This document shows positions 43,368 to 51,930 of a stretch of DNA of 64,000 nucleotides, piece after piece. Position numbers and translations under genes: made by a program. The stretch is taken from NCBI RefSeq assembly GCF_003284925.1, contig NZ_QMEX01000010.1, positions 1 to 64,000 on the forward strand, written 5' to 3'. How positions within the stretch are numbered: the first letter of the stretch is position 1; the number at the start of each line of letters is the position of its first letter. The notes below the pieces were generated by a model. The model did no database searches. It had not been told where the DNA came from and worked only from the letters and a program-made list of their open reading frames with translations. The DNA comes from Mycolicibacter senuensis. Its GTDB lineage: Bacteria; Actinomycetota; Actinomycetes; Mycobacteriales; Mycobacteriaceae.

Positions 43368-44228
43368 GTGGGACGCGTTGCCGGAAAGGTCGCATTCATC
43401 ACGGGGGCCGCTCGCGGGCAGGGGCGCAGCCACGCGCTGCGACTGGCCGAGGAAGGCGCCGACATCATCGCCGTCGACCTGTGCCAGGACATCGAGACCA
43501 TCGGCTACCCGATGGCCCGGCCGGAGGACCTCGAAGAGACCGCCAAGCTGGTCGAGAAGACCGGGCGCGGCATCGTCACCGCGCAGGCCGACGTGCGCGA
43601 CGCGGCGGCGCTGAAGACCGCGCTGGAGGCCGGGCTGGCCGAATTCGGCAAGCTCGACATCGTCGTCGCCCAGGCCGGTGTGGCCGGCATGAAGGGCAAC
43701 CCGCCGCTGCAGGCCTGGATCGACGTCATCAACACCAACCTGGTCGGCACCATCAACGGCATCCAGGTCGCGCTGCCCCACCTGGGCGAGGGCGCCTCGA
43801 TCATCGCCACCTCGTCGGCCGCCGCGCTGATGGACGCTCACCAGAAGGCCAACCCCGGCAACGACCCGGGCGGCATGGCCTATATGACCTCCAAACGCCT
43901 GATGGCGCAGTACGTGCACGACCTGGCCACCGAGTTGGCGGTACGCGGCATTCGCGCCAACGTCATCCACCCGACCAACTGCAACACCGACATGCTGCAG
44001 AGCGAGCCGATGTACCGCTCCTTCCGGCCGGATCTGGACCACCCGACGCGCGCCGACGCCGAGCCGGTCTTCTACGTGCAGCAGGCGATGAAGGTGCCGT
44101 TCATCGAACCCGAAGACATCTCCAACGCGGTGCTCTGGCTCGCGTCCGAGGAGGCCCGGTACGTCACCGGCATGCAGTTGCGGGTGGATGCCGGTGGATA
44201 TCTCAAGTGGTACGACTACCACGTCTGA
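43368..44228 (+). CDS. Mycofactocin-coupled SDR-family oxidoreductase
   Basis: A 286-residue SDR of the mycofactocin-coupled group (TIGR03971 type), recognised from GKVAFITGAARGQGRSHALR and EEGADIIAVDLC near the N-terminus and the insert after the second strand. YMTSKR holds the catalytic Tyr and Lys. Such enzymes keep NAD(H) bound and pass electrons to the redox cofactor mycofactocin, made from genes elsewhere. The GTG at 43368 has AAAGGAA upstream. It lies 40 bases after the first SDR and 42 before the ferredoxin, so it probably oxidises an alcohol formed by the P450. Confidence 0.9.
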   Translation: MGRVAGKVAFITGAARGQGRSHALRLAEEGADIIAVDLCQDIETIGYPMARPEDLEETAKLVEKTGRGIVTAQADVRDAAALKTALEAGLAEFGKLDIVVAQAGVAGMKGNPPLQAWIDVINTNLVGTINGIQVALPHLGEGASIIATSSAAALMDAHQKANPGNDPGGMAYMTSKRLMAQYVHDLATELAVRGIRANVIHPTNCNTDMLQSEPMYRSFRPDLDHPTRADAEPVFYVQQAMKVPFIEPEDISNAVLWLASEEARYVTGMQLRVDAGGYLKWYDYHV

Positions 44229-44270
44229 GGCGTGACTGACGCAGATTCGCCCGTGTTCGATAGGAGCAGC

Positions 44271-44522
44271 ATGAAAGTTTGGGTTGACCCGGAGCGCTGT
44301 CAGGGCCACGGCCTGTGCAAGATGATCGCGCCGGATTCCTTCGACCTCGACGACATCGACGGTCACTCCACTGCCGTCAGCGAAGACGTCGTCGCCGGAC
44401 AACAGGAAGTGGTGATCGAAGCCATGCGATCGTGCCCGGAACGCGCGATCTTCGTCGACGGAAAGGACTCCACCGGCCAGGTCGCAACCGGTGCGGGGCA
44501 GCCAGATTGGACTGCGCAGTGA
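44271..44522 (+). CDS. [3Fe-4S]-type ferredoxin, P450 partner
   Basis: An 83-residue ferredoxin with CQGHGLC (Cys at about 10 and 16) and a later SCPERA: the CxxHxxC...CP pattern, with His in the variable position. A Gly/Asp/Thr-rich tail of about 20 residues follows the domain. The ATG at 44271 has GGAGC upstream; an earlier GTG at 44232 would add a non-homologous tail. Its stop overlaps the P450 start (GTGA), marking it as the partner of that P450. Confidence 0.9.
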   Translation: MKVWVDPERCQGHGLCKMIAPDSFDLDDIDGHSTAVSEDVVAGQQEVVIEAMRSCPERAIFVDGKDSTGQVATGAGQPDWTAQ

Positions 44523-45859
44523 ACGAGCAGAAGAAGCAGCGCTACTACTACTTCGACCGCCATGCGCCGGAATACCGTGATCGGTTCCTCGACATCACCG
44601 ACGAGATGCAGGCCAAGTGTCCGATGGCCTGGACCGACACCTACGACGGCCACTGGGTGGCGGCCGGCGCCGCGGAGGTATTCGAACTGGCCCGGTGCCC
44701 ACATGTCTCCAACGACCACGACATCAACAACGAGCGTCGGGGCTACAAGGGCATCTCCATCCCGCCGGCGAAGCGGGCACAGGCCCGCGGCGGCGTGCTC
44801 GAAATGGACGGCGAGGAACAGCAGTTCTACCGCGAGCTGCTCAACCCGTACATGTCGCCGGCGGCCATCAAGCGATGGATTCCGTTCATCGACGAGGTCA
44901 CCCGCGCCGCGATCAACGAGAAGATCGAGGAAGGCCAGATCGACTTCGTCGATGACCTGGCCAATGTGGTGCCGGCCGTCTTCACGCTGGCGATCCTCGG
45001 TATCCCGCTGAAGAACTGGACGATCTACTGCGAACCGGTCCATGCGGCGGTGTACACCCCCGAGCACGACCCGGACTCGGTGCGCGTGGCCGAGATGCAC
45101 CGGCAGATGGGCTTGGACCTGGCTACCAACTACTTTGAGGTCAAGCAGAATCCACGGCCGGGAATCGTCCACGCGCTCACCCAGGCGGTGCGGAACGGTG
45201 AACCGATTCCCGACATCGACGGCCTGTCGATGGTCGGCGTGGTGATCGGGGGCGGATTCGACACCACCACGGCGCTGACCGCCCACAGCCTGGAGTGGCT
45301 GGGCGAGCACCCGGAGGAACGGGAGCGCCTCAGTCGCGAGCGGGAGAAGCTGTTCAACCACGCCACCGAGGAGTTCCTGCGCTACTTCACGCCGGCCCCC
45401 GGCGACGGGCGCACCTTCTCCGACGATGTCGAGGTGGCCGGAGTGCAGGTCAAGGAGGGCGAACGGCTGTGGCTGTCCTGGGCGATGGCCAACCGTGACC
45501 CGTCGGTGTTCGAGGACCCCAACCGCCTCATCATGGACCGGAAGGGCAACCGGCACTTCAGTTTCGGTCTTGGTGTGCACCGCTGCATCGGCTCACACGT
45601 CGCCCGTGCCGTGTTCAAGTCGATGATGCTCGCGGTGCTCGACCGGATGCCGGACTACCGCTGCGATCCGGCCGGCGCGGTGCACTACGACACCATCGGC
45701 GTCATCCAGGGCATGCGCCACCTGCCGGCCACCTTCACGCCCGGCAAGCGCATCGGCCCGGGACTCGACGAGACGCTGGAGAAGCTGCAGCGGATCTGCG
45801 ACGAGCAGGAATGTGCCCGCCCGATCACCGAGCGCAAAGAAGCTGTCGTTATCGACTGA
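44519..45859 (+). CDS. Cytochrome P450
   Basis: A 446-residue P450. The I-helix motif is GGGFDTTTAL, the K-helix EEFLRY, and the haem loop FSFGLGVHRCIG with ligand Cys356. About 40 residues after the last core strand (GPGLDETLEKLQR to the end) form an unusual charged C-terminal extension that is absent from most soluble bacterial P450s. The GTG start overlaps its ferredoxin gene. A strong bidirectional terminator follows 13 bases after the stop. The substrate is unknown. Confidence 0.93.
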   Translation: MNEQKKQRYYYFDRHAPEYRDRFLDITDEMQAKCPMAWTDTYDGHWVAAGAAEVFELARCPHVSNDHDINNERRGYKGISIPPAKRAQARGGVLEMDGEEQQFYRELLNPYMSPAAIKRWIPFIDEVTRAAINEKIEEGQIDFVDDLANVVPAVFTLAILGIPLKNWTIYCEPVHAAVYTPEHDPDSVRVAEMHRQMGLDLATNYFEVKQNPRPGIVHALTQAVRNGEPIPDIDGLSMVGVVIGGGFDTTTALTAHSLEWLGEHPEERERLSREREKLFNHATEEFLRYFTPAPGDGRTFSDDVEVAGVQVKEGERLWLSWAMANRDPSVFEDPNRLIMDRKGNRHFSFGLGVHRCIGSHVARAVFKSMMLAVLDRMPDYRCDPAGAVHYDTIGVIQGMRHLPATFTPGKRIGPGLDETLEKLQRICDEQECARPITERKEAVVID

Positions 45860-45871
45860 GTCCCCTTCGCA

Positions 45872-45929
45872 CGAGCAGTCGCCAAAGCCCCCGATTCCCA
45901 ACGATTTCGGGGGCTTTTGCGACTGCTCG
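45872..45929. terminator. Bidirectional terminator between convergent genes
   Basis: The outer arms CGAGCAGTCGC and GCGACTGCTCG and the inner arms AAAGCCCCCGA and TCGGGGGCTTT pair perfectly around a 12-base loop, leaving one unpaired base on each side. A/T runs next to the inner stem work in either direction. It separates the P450 (plus) from the acyl-CoA dehydrogenase (minus). Confidence 0.9.
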
Positions 45930-45939
45930 CCGGGGAGAA

Positions 45940-47115
45940 CTAACCGCGCGGCAGCCCCAGCACCTGCTGGGCGATGAGGTTGCGGTGGATCTCCGAGGTA
46001 CCGCCGGCGATGGTGCCCGAGAAGCTGCGGGCATGACGCTCGAACCAGCTGGCGAAATAGCTGTCGAGGTTCATCGGCGCATACGGCCCTGAATTCGCCG
46101 GATGGACCAGGCCCGCCGCCCCGACCGCGTCCAACGCATGGCCGGAGGCGAACATCTCGGCTTCGGAGCCGAGCAGCTTGAGCACCGACAGCGCGGGCAC
46201 ATCCTCCTCGCCGCGCGAGGCCCGCGCCAGCGCCCGCGACCCCAGCAGGCGCAACGCCTGGTAATCCATGATGGCCGTGGCGAATTGGTCGCGCTGCAAC
46301 GCATCGGTGGGGCGAAAGTCGGCGATCACGTTGTCGAGCCGATCGGCGAAGCCCAGCCACATCATGGTGCGTTCGTGCCCGAGAGATCCGTTGGCCACCC
46401 GCCAGCCACCGTTGAGCGGGCCGACCAGATTGTCGGCCGGCACCCGCACATCGGTGAAGAACACCTCGTTGAAGTCTTTGTCGTCGATACCGCAGATCGT
46501 GGGGAACGGGCGACAGACCACGCCGGGCGTGTCGGTGGGGATCAACAAAACGCTGATGCCCTTGTGTTTGGGAGCATCGGGGTCGGTGCGCACGAACGTC
46601 AGCAGCACATCGGCGTCGTGTGCCCCCGAGGTCCACACCTTCTGTCCGTTGACGATGAAGTCCTCACCGTCACGGTCGGCCCTCGTCCGCAACGACGCCA
46701 GGTCCGAGCCGGCGCTCGGCTCGCTCATGCCCAGCGACGCGGTGATCTCGGCACGCAGAATCGGCACCGCCCAGCGCTGCTTCTGCTCGTCACTTCCGAA
46801 GGAAAGCAAGGAGGCCGCAATGATGTTGACGCCCTGCGGATTGAAGCTGTGATAGATCCGGCGCCGGCAGAGCTCCTCCAAATGGACGAACTGCTGCAGC
46901 AGCGTGGCGTTGCGACCGCCGAATTCCGGTGGGTTTCCGGGCAGCAGCCAGCCGTTGTCGAACAGCAACCGCTGCCAGCGGCGCGCCCAGTCGGGCATGT
47001 GGGACACCGACCGAGGCCGCTCCGCGGTGTCCGCCTCGTCGGGCAGATTCGTGTCGAGGAAGGCCGCGAATTCGGCGCGGAACTCCTCGATCTCGGGGTC
47101 AAATGTGAGTTGCAA
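45940..47115 (-). CDS. Acyl-CoA dehydrogenase subunit (FadE-like)
   Basis: A 391-residue acyl-CoA dehydrogenase. ASLGMSEPSAGSDLASL and NGQKVWTSGAHDADVLL (substrate and FAD contacts) are present, and it ends IAGGTSEIHRNLIAQQVLGL. The RxQFGxPI flavin motif and the catalytic Glu region seen in the adjacent gene are missing here, so the two are likely chains of one heteromeric enzyme, as in ChsE1-ChsE2 of cholesterol side-chain degradation. The start is taken as a TTG at 47115, which has GAGGA upstream and overlaps the other gene by 17 bases. It should dehydrogenate a bulky acyl-CoA. Confidence 0.85.
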   Translation of the reverse strand: MQLTFDPEIEEFRAEFAAFLDTNLPDEADTAERPRSVSHMPDWARRWQRLLFDNGWLLPGNPPEFGGRNATLLQQFVHLEELCRRRIYHSFNPQGVNIIAASLLSFGSDEQKQRWAVPILRAEITASLGMSEPSAGSDLASLRTRADRDGEDFIVNGQKVWTSGAHDADVLLTFVRTDPDAPKHKGISVLLIPTDTPGVVCRPFPTICGIDDKDFNEVFFTDVRVPADNLVGPLNGGWRVANGSLGHERTMMWLGFADRLDNVIADFRPTDALQRDQFATAIMDYQALRLLGSRALARASRGEEDVPALSVLKLLGSEAEMFASGHALDAVGAAGLVHPANSGPYAPMNLDSYFASWFERHARSFSGTIAGGTSEIHRNLIAQQVLGLPRG

Positions 47116-48106
47116 GGTATTCCTCGGCGATGGTCGCGCGATGCTGTGCGGCACCGCCCAGCATCAGCTCACCGGCTTTGGCTCGCTTGAGCGCGAACTG
47201 CAGGTCGTTCTCCCAGGTGAACCCCATCGCGCCGAACAACTGCAGCCCGTGCCGGAATACCACCGACTGGCATTCTCCGGCGGCCGCCTTCGCCATCGCC
47301 GAGGCCATCCGGCGCCGCGGGTCGTCCGCCGCGATCGTGAGCGCCGCGAAATACGCCAGCGCACGGGCCCGCTCGATCGCGACATGCATGTCGGCCGCCT
47401 TGTGCTGGACGGCCTGGAACGAGCCGATCGGCACGCCGAACTGCTGACGGCCGCGTACGTGCTCGAGCGCCAGGTCGAGGATGCGCTGACAGGCGCCGAC
47501 CATGGTCATCGCCATCCCGGTCAGCGCGACATGGCGCGCCCGGTCGATGTCGACCCGCATCCGGGCACTGTCGGGCACCTCGACCCCGGCGAAGGACACA
47601 TCGGCCACGTGCAGCGTCGGGTCGAACACCGCGGACTTCCGCGTGGTCACCGCGGCGGCGTCCACCACGAACACCCCCGCGTCGGCGACCACCGCCAGCC
47701 GATCGGCCCGGTCACCGTCCAGTACGTGCAGTGCGGTTCCGTCCAACACCCAGCCGGCGGCATTGCGGTGGGCGCTCACGCCGCCGAGAACCGCCGCCCC
47801 GGTGGAGCCGTCCGGTCGATGGTGCTCGCCGACCAACGGCGCGAACTGGGTCATGGTGGCCAGAAACGGCGTGGGATCGGTGGCGCGGCCGAGTTCTTCG
47901 AGAACGATCGCGAGCTCTACCGCGGTTTCCGGCTCGTGCAACTCGGTCCAGCCCAGATCGACATAGACCTTCCACAACGAGTCGACGGCACTGTCGTCTC
48001 CACCCTCGGCGACACCGCGCACCAACGACGGCGAGCACTGCTTGCCCACCACGTCGCGCACCGTGCCCTGCCACAGTCGCTGATCCTCGTCAAACTCCAA
48101 CAGCAT
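47099..48106 (-). CDS. Acyl-CoA dehydrogenase subunit (FadE-like), short partner
   Basis: A 335-residue acyl-CoA dehydrogenase, about 50 shorter than single-chain enzymes. It keeps RGRQQFGVPIGSFQAVQHK (flavin contact) and GLQLFGAMGFTWENDL (probable catalytic Glu) but lacks the N-terminal GMSEPSAGSD and WTSG segments, which the downstream gene provides. The ATG at 48106 follows AGGAGGTGA at ideal spacing, so an open extension upstream is rejected. A perfect GAGAAT-N3-ATTCTC palindrome lies 28 bases upstream. Confidence 0.85.
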   Translation of the reverse strand: MLLEFDEDQRLWQGTVRDVVGKQCSPSLVRGVAEGGDDSAVDSLWKVYVDLGWTELHEPETAVELAIVLEELGRATDPTPFLATMTQFAPLVGEHHRPDGSTGAAVLGGVSAHRNAAGWVLDGTALHVLDGDRADRLAVVADAGVFVVDAAAVTTRKSAVFDPTLHVADVSFAGVEVPDSARMRVDIDRARHVALTGMAMTMVGACQRILDLALEHVRGRQQFGVPIGSFQAVQHKAADMHVAIERARALAYFAALTIAADDPRRRMASAMAKAAAGECQSVVFRHGLQLFGAMGFTWENDLQFALKRAKAGELMLGGAAQHRATIAEEYLATHI

Positions 48107-48133
48107 TGCAGTCACCTCCTCCACAACCCGATC

Positions 48134-48148
48134 GAGAATAACATTCTC
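48134..48148. promoter_or_regulatory. Perfect GAGAAT-N3-ATTCTC operator
   Basis: GAGAAT-AAC-ATTCTC, extended by C and G to a 17-base palindrome (48133-48149). It lies 28 bases before the acyl-CoA dehydrogenase start, inside the divergent promoter region facing the amidohydrolase gene. Confidence 0.75.
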
Positions 48149-48164
48149 GTTAGTGAATGTAATG

Positions 48165-48207
48165 ATCTCGTCGCGAGATACCGCGCTATCACAACGTATC
48201 GCGCGGT
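48165..48207. repeat. Two further inverted repeats in the same promoter region
   Basis: ATCTCG-TCG-CGAGAT (48165-48179) is perfect. Directly after it, ACCGCGC (48180-48186) and GCGCGGT (48201-48207) flank 14 bases. They may be binding sites for other regulators or transcript structure; no copies are seen elsewhere. Confidence 0.4.
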
Positions 48208-48257
48208 TACCGTAGCCGTGGCGGCGCCCGCCTGCACCGGCTCCGCGACAAGACTGC

Positions 48258-48272
48258 GAGAATCCAGTTCTT
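48258..48272. promoter_or_regulatory. Second, imperfect GAGAAT-N3-ATTCTC site
   Basis: GAGAAT-CCA-GTTCTT matches the motif in 10 of 12 arm positions and lies 118 bases before the amidohydrolase start on the plus strand. With 48134 it gives each divergent gene a nearby site. Confidence 0.5.
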
Positions 48273-48389
48273 GCAAGCAAAGAATACAGCTATACAATGG
48301 TCGGCATCGGGACTCGGGTTCCCGGTGACTCTGCACGGCGCGCCCCGCGGCGGGCGCGGACTCGGGCGATACGGCGAAGGGCGGCGTTG

Positions 48390-49478
48390 ATGATCGAAAA
48401 CCCGGACGGCAGCCGCACCCCCGTCATCGACGCCAGCGTGCACATCTTCGCCGCATCCAACAAGGACCTGCGCGGTCACCTGCGCGAGCCGTACCGCAGC
48501 CGGGGATTCCCGGACTACGAGATGGACTGGTACGGAGCGCCGGGCGGCGAGTACGCTCCCGGCACCCAGGGGCCCGACGGCCAATACCCAGGCTCGGATC
48601 CCGAGGTGGTCGCCCAGCACCTGTTCGCCGATCGCGGGGTCGATGTGGCGGTGCTGCACCCGATGAGCCGCGGCGTCATGCCGGATCGGCAGCTGGGGTC
48701 GGCGCTGGCCGCGGCGCACAACGAGATCCTGGTGTCGCGCTGGTTGGACCACAGCGTGCACGGCGAGCGCTTCCGCGGCACCATCCGGGTCAACCCCGAC
48801 GACATCGCCGGGGCACTACGCGAGATCGACCGGTGGAAGGACCATCCCCGGGTGGTGCAGATCGGCGTTCCGCTGCAATCGCGGGAACTCTTCGGCAAAC
48901 CCCAGTTCTGGCCGTTGTGGGAGGCCGCCATCGACGCGGGCCTGCCGGTGGCCGCACACATCGAGGTCGGCTCCGGCGTCGCCGCCTCACCCACACCGTC
49001 CGGGGTGCCCCGCGTCTACGAGCACTACGTCAGCTTCATGGCGTGCAACTACCTGTACCACCTGATGAACATGATCGCCGAGGGCGTCTTCGAGCGGATG
49101 CCGTCGCTGAAGTTCGTCTGGGCCGACGGCGCCGCGGATCTGCTGACGCCGTTCATCTGGCGGATGGACACCTTCGGCAGGCCACACCTGGAGCAGACGC
49201 CGTGGGCGCCGAAGATCCCCAGCGACTACCTGCCCGACCACGTGTTCTTCGTGCAGGGCGCCATGGACGGTCCCGGGGACACCGACTTCGCCGGCGAGTG
49301 GTTCGGCTTCACCGGCAAGGACGACATGGTGATGTACGGGTCGAGCTATCCGCACTGGCAGCGCAACGAAGTGAGCGTGCCGAGCACGTTCAGCGCCGAG
49401 CAACGCGACAAGCTGTGCTGGCGCAACGCCAGTCGGCTCTACGGCATCGACGTACCGGCCCCCGCGGGCGCACACTAG
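48390..49478 (+). CDS. Amidohydrolase-2 family protein with altered metal site
   Basis: A 362-residue amidohydrolase-2 fold protein. Where the next gene has DSDVH and SSDYPH, this one has Asp14-Ala-Ser16-Val-His18 and Gly-Ser-Ser319-Tyr-Pro-His322, so two Asp that normally build the metal site are Ser. His in AAHIEVGSG is kept. It may be a non-catalytic partner of the intact paralogue that starts 29 bases downstream. The ATG at 48390 has only a weak GAAGGG upstream. It is the first gene of a plus-strand unit with amidohydrolase, Rieske protein and hydrolase. Confidence 0.82.
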   Translation: MIENPDGSRTPVIDASVHIFAASNKDLRGHLREPYRSRGFPDYEMDWYGAPGGEYAPGTQGPDGQYPGSDPEVVAQHLFADRGVDVAVLHPMSRGVMPDRQLGSALAAAHNEILVSRWLDHSVHGERFRGTIRVNPDDIAGALREIDRWKDHPRVVQIGVPLQSRELFGKPQFWPLWEAAIDAGLPVAAHIEVGSGVAASPTPSGVPRVYEHYVSFMACNYLYHLMNMIAEGVFERMPSLKFVWADGAADLLTPFIWRMDTFGRPHLEQTPWAPKIPSDYLPDHVFFVQGAMDGPGDTDFAGEWFGFTGKDDMVMYGSSYPHWQRNEVSVPSTFSAEQRDKLCWRNASRLYGIDVPAPAGAH

Positions 49479-49506
49479 AGAACAGTTGGGATCAAGGGAG
49501 ATCACC

Positions 49507-50649
49507 ATGACCGTGACAGCCACAGAGCGCAAACCGGCGGCGGAGCGCATCGCGGTGCGGTGTGTGGACTCCGATGTCCACCCGGTGCCGCGGCGCGGCG
49601 AACTGACCCAGTACATCCCGGAACCGTGGCGCAGCAAGTACTTTCTGACCCGGCGCATCGGTGAGCAGATCTACTACGACGCACCGGACTACGCGCACGC
49701 GTTCGCCATGCGCGTCGATGCGTTCCCGGCCGACGGCGAATTCCCGGGTAGTGACCCGGAGTTGGCGTTCAAGCAACTCATCATGGAGGCGGGATCGGAC
49801 TTCGCGATCCTGGAGCCTGCCGCCTACCCGGCCCGCTTTCCCGAAGCCCAGCATGCGATGTCGTGTGCACTCAACGACTGGCAGGCCAATCATTGGCTGG
49901 ACAGTCATAACAACTGGCACCAGCGGTGGCGCGGCTCGATCTGCATCGCCATCGAGGACCCGGCGGGGTCCGTCGCCGAGATCGAGAAGTGGGCCGGGCA
50001 CCCCTACATGGCCCAGATCCTGATCAAGGCCGAGCCGCGGCCGTCATGGGGCGACCCCAAGTACGACCCGATCTGGGCGGCGGCCACCAAACACGACATC
50101 ACCGTGAGCTGCCACCTGTCGCGTAGCCACCATGAAGAGCTGCCGATGCCGCCGGTGGGCATGCCCAGCTACAACCACGATTTCATGGTCACCTACTCGC
50201 TGCTGGCGGCCAACCAGGTGATGAGCCTGGTGTTCGACGGCGTCTTCGACCGCCACCCGAACCTGCGCATCGTGCTGGTCGAACACGCCTTCACCTGGAT
50301 CCTGCCGCTGATGTGGCGGATGGACGCCATCTATGAAGCACGCAAGTCGTGGCTGGACATCAAACGCAAGCCCAGCGAGTACGTCAAGGACCACATCAAG
50401 TTCACCACCCAGCCGCTGGACTACCCCGAGGACAAGACCGAGTTGACCCGGGCGTTCGAGTGGATGGAGTGCGAGAAGATCCTGCTGTACTCCTCGGACT
50501 ACCCGCACTGGACCTTCGATGATCCGCGCTGGCTGGTCAAGCATCTACCGAAGGCGGCTCGCGAAGCGGTGATGTTCAAAAACGGCCTCAAGACCTACCA
50601 CCTTCCGGACACGGTCCCGGCCCTCGAGGGTCAGGTGCGGGTGTTCTGA
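49507..50649 (+). CDS. Amidohydrolase-2 family protein
   Basis: A 380-residue amidohydrolase with metal-site elements Asp21-Ser-Asp23-Val-His25 near the N-terminus, His residues in VSCHLSRSHHEE near 205 and Asp331 in SSDYPH. It should act as a metal-dependent decarboxylase or C-C/C-N hydrolase. The ATG at 49507 is preceded by AGGGAG. It lies between a degenerate paralogue and a Rieske protein that starts on the base after its stop, so these probably act on the same intermediate. Confidence 0.87.
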   Translation: MTVTATERKPAAERIAVRCVDSDVHPVPRRGELTQYIPEPWRSKYFLTRRIGEQIYYDAPDYAHAFAMRVDAFPADGEFPGSDPELAFKQLIMEAGSDFAILEPAAYPARFPEAQHAMSCALNDWQANHWLDSHNNWHQRWRGSICIAIEDPAGSVAEIEKWAGHPYMAQILIKAEPRPSWGDPKYDPIWAAATKHDITVSCHLSRSHHEELPMPPVGMPSYNHDFMVTYSLLAANQVMSLVFDGVFDRHPNLRIVLVEHAFTWILPLMWRMDAIYEARKSWLDIKRKPSEYVKDHIKFTTQPLDYPEDKTELTRAFEWMECEKILLYSSDYPHWTFDDPRWLVKHLPKAAREAVMFKNGLKTYHLPDTVPALEGQVRVF

Positions 50650-51042
50650 ATGAGCGAAGAGAAACAGCGGCCCCGGCTGGCCCAGGGCCGCGAGCACATC
50701 GTTGCCACCGTCGACGAAATCCCGCCCGGCACGCGTAAACTCGTACCGATCGGCCATCACGGAGTCGGCGTCTACAACATCAACGGGACGTTCTACGCGA
50801 TCGCGAACTTCTGTCCGCACCAGGGCGGCCCGTTGTGTTCCGGGCGACTGCGCGGCCGCACCGTCGTCGACGAGAGCGCGCCGGGTGACGCCGCCATGGT
50901 CCGCGACCTCGAATACATCTACTGCCCTTGGCATCAATGGGGTTTCGAACTCGCCACCGGCACCACCGCGGTCAAACCCGAGTGGAGCATCCGCACCTAC
51001 CCGGTGCGGGTGGTGGGCAACGACGTCCTGGTCCAGGCCTAA
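50650..51042 (+). CDS. Rieske [2Fe-2S] ferredoxin-type protein
   Basis: A 130-residue single-domain Rieske protein. The cluster ligands are in NFCPHQGGPLCSG (Cys-x-His) and YCPWHQWGF (Cys-x2-His), with a loop of about 35 residues between them that is longer than in most ferredoxins. It could carry electrons to a Rieske oxygenase such as the one at 62871 or act as an accessory of the amidohydrolases. The start follows the preceding stop without a gap. No oxygenase domain is attached. Confidence 0.88.
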   Translation: MSEEKQRPRLAQGREHIVATVDEIPPGTRKLVPIGHHGVGVYNINGTFYAIANFCPHQGGPLCSGRLRGRTVVDESAPGDAAMVRDLEYIYCPWHQWGFELATGTTAVKPEWSIRTYPVRVVGNDVLVQA

Positions 51043-51058
51043 CACACAGGAGCAATCG

Positions 51059-51925
51059 GTGGCCTCTGTCGAAATCAACGGCGGAAACGTCGTCTACGAG
51101 ATCCTCGGCGACACCGGCGATCTGATCGTACTGACCCCCGGCGGCCGGTTCTCCAAGGAGATTCCCGGCCTACGCCCGCTGGCCGATGCGCTCGTTGCCG
51201 GCGGCTACCGGGTGCTGTTGTGGGACCGCCCCAACTGCGGGGCCTCCGATGTGCAGTTCTACGGCCAGTCCGAATCGCATATGCGAGCCGAGACGCTGCA
51301 CGGCCTGCTCACCGCCCTGGACACCGGGCCTGTCATCCTGGCCGGTGGCTCGGGTGGTGCGCGGGACTCGATGCTGACCACCATGCTCTACCCCGAATTG
51401 GTCACCAAGCTGGTGCTGTGGAACATCGTCGGCGGCATCTACGGCACCTTCGTACTGGGCTCCTACTACGTGGTACCCAGCATCCTGGCGGTGCGCGGCG
51501 GCGGCACCCAGGCGCTGCCGGCCATGCGCGAATGGCAGGAACGCATCGAGGAGAATCCGGCCAACAAGCAGCGACTGCTCGACCTGGAGAGCGACGCGTT
51601 CCTCAAGGTGATGCTGCGCTGGCTCAACGCGTTCGTGTCCAAGCCGGGCCAGACGATTCCCGGAGTCGACGACGAGATGTTCGACCGCATAACGGTTCCC
51701 ACACTGATCATCCGGGGCGGCGAGAACGATTGGGACCACCCGAAGCGCACCTCACTGGAGGTGAATTGCTTGATTAAGGGATCCGAGCTGATCGACCCGC
51801 CATGGCCGGAGGACGCCTGGGAGCGGGCCGCCGAAGAACGAGCCGCGGGAAAAGTAAGTCACTTCAACATGTTCGACACCTGGGTGCTGGCCGCCCCGGC
51901 GATCCTGGAATTTTTGGGGCGCTGA
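51059..51925 (+). CDS. Alpha/beta hydrolase
   Basis: A 288-residue alpha/beta hydrolase, with LIVLTPGGRFSKEI for the oxyanion region, LLWDRPNCGASD, and nucleophile Ser in AGGSGGARD (about 100). IRGGENDWDHP supplies the acid region. The usual C-terminal catalytic His is in KVSHFNMFDT or nearby, which is atypical and lowers certainty about the triad. GTG at 51059 has AGGAG upstream. It ends the first part of the plus-strand unit; a gene on the opposite strand follows. Confidence 0.8.
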   Translation: MASVEINGGNVVYEILGDTGDLIVLTPGGRFSKEIPGLRPLADALVAGGYRVLLWDRPNCGASDVQFYGQSESHMRAETLHGLLTALDTGPVILAGGSGGARDSMLTTMLYPELVTKLVLWNIVGGIYGTFVLGSYYVVPSILAVRGGGTQALPAMREWQERIEENPANKQRLLDLESDAFLKVMLRWLNAFVSKPGQTIPGVDDEMFDRITVPTLIIRGGENDWDHPKRTSLEVNCLIKGSELIDPPWPEDAWERAAEERAAGKVSHFNMFDTWVLAAPAILEFLGR

Positions 51926-51930
51926 TGGCC

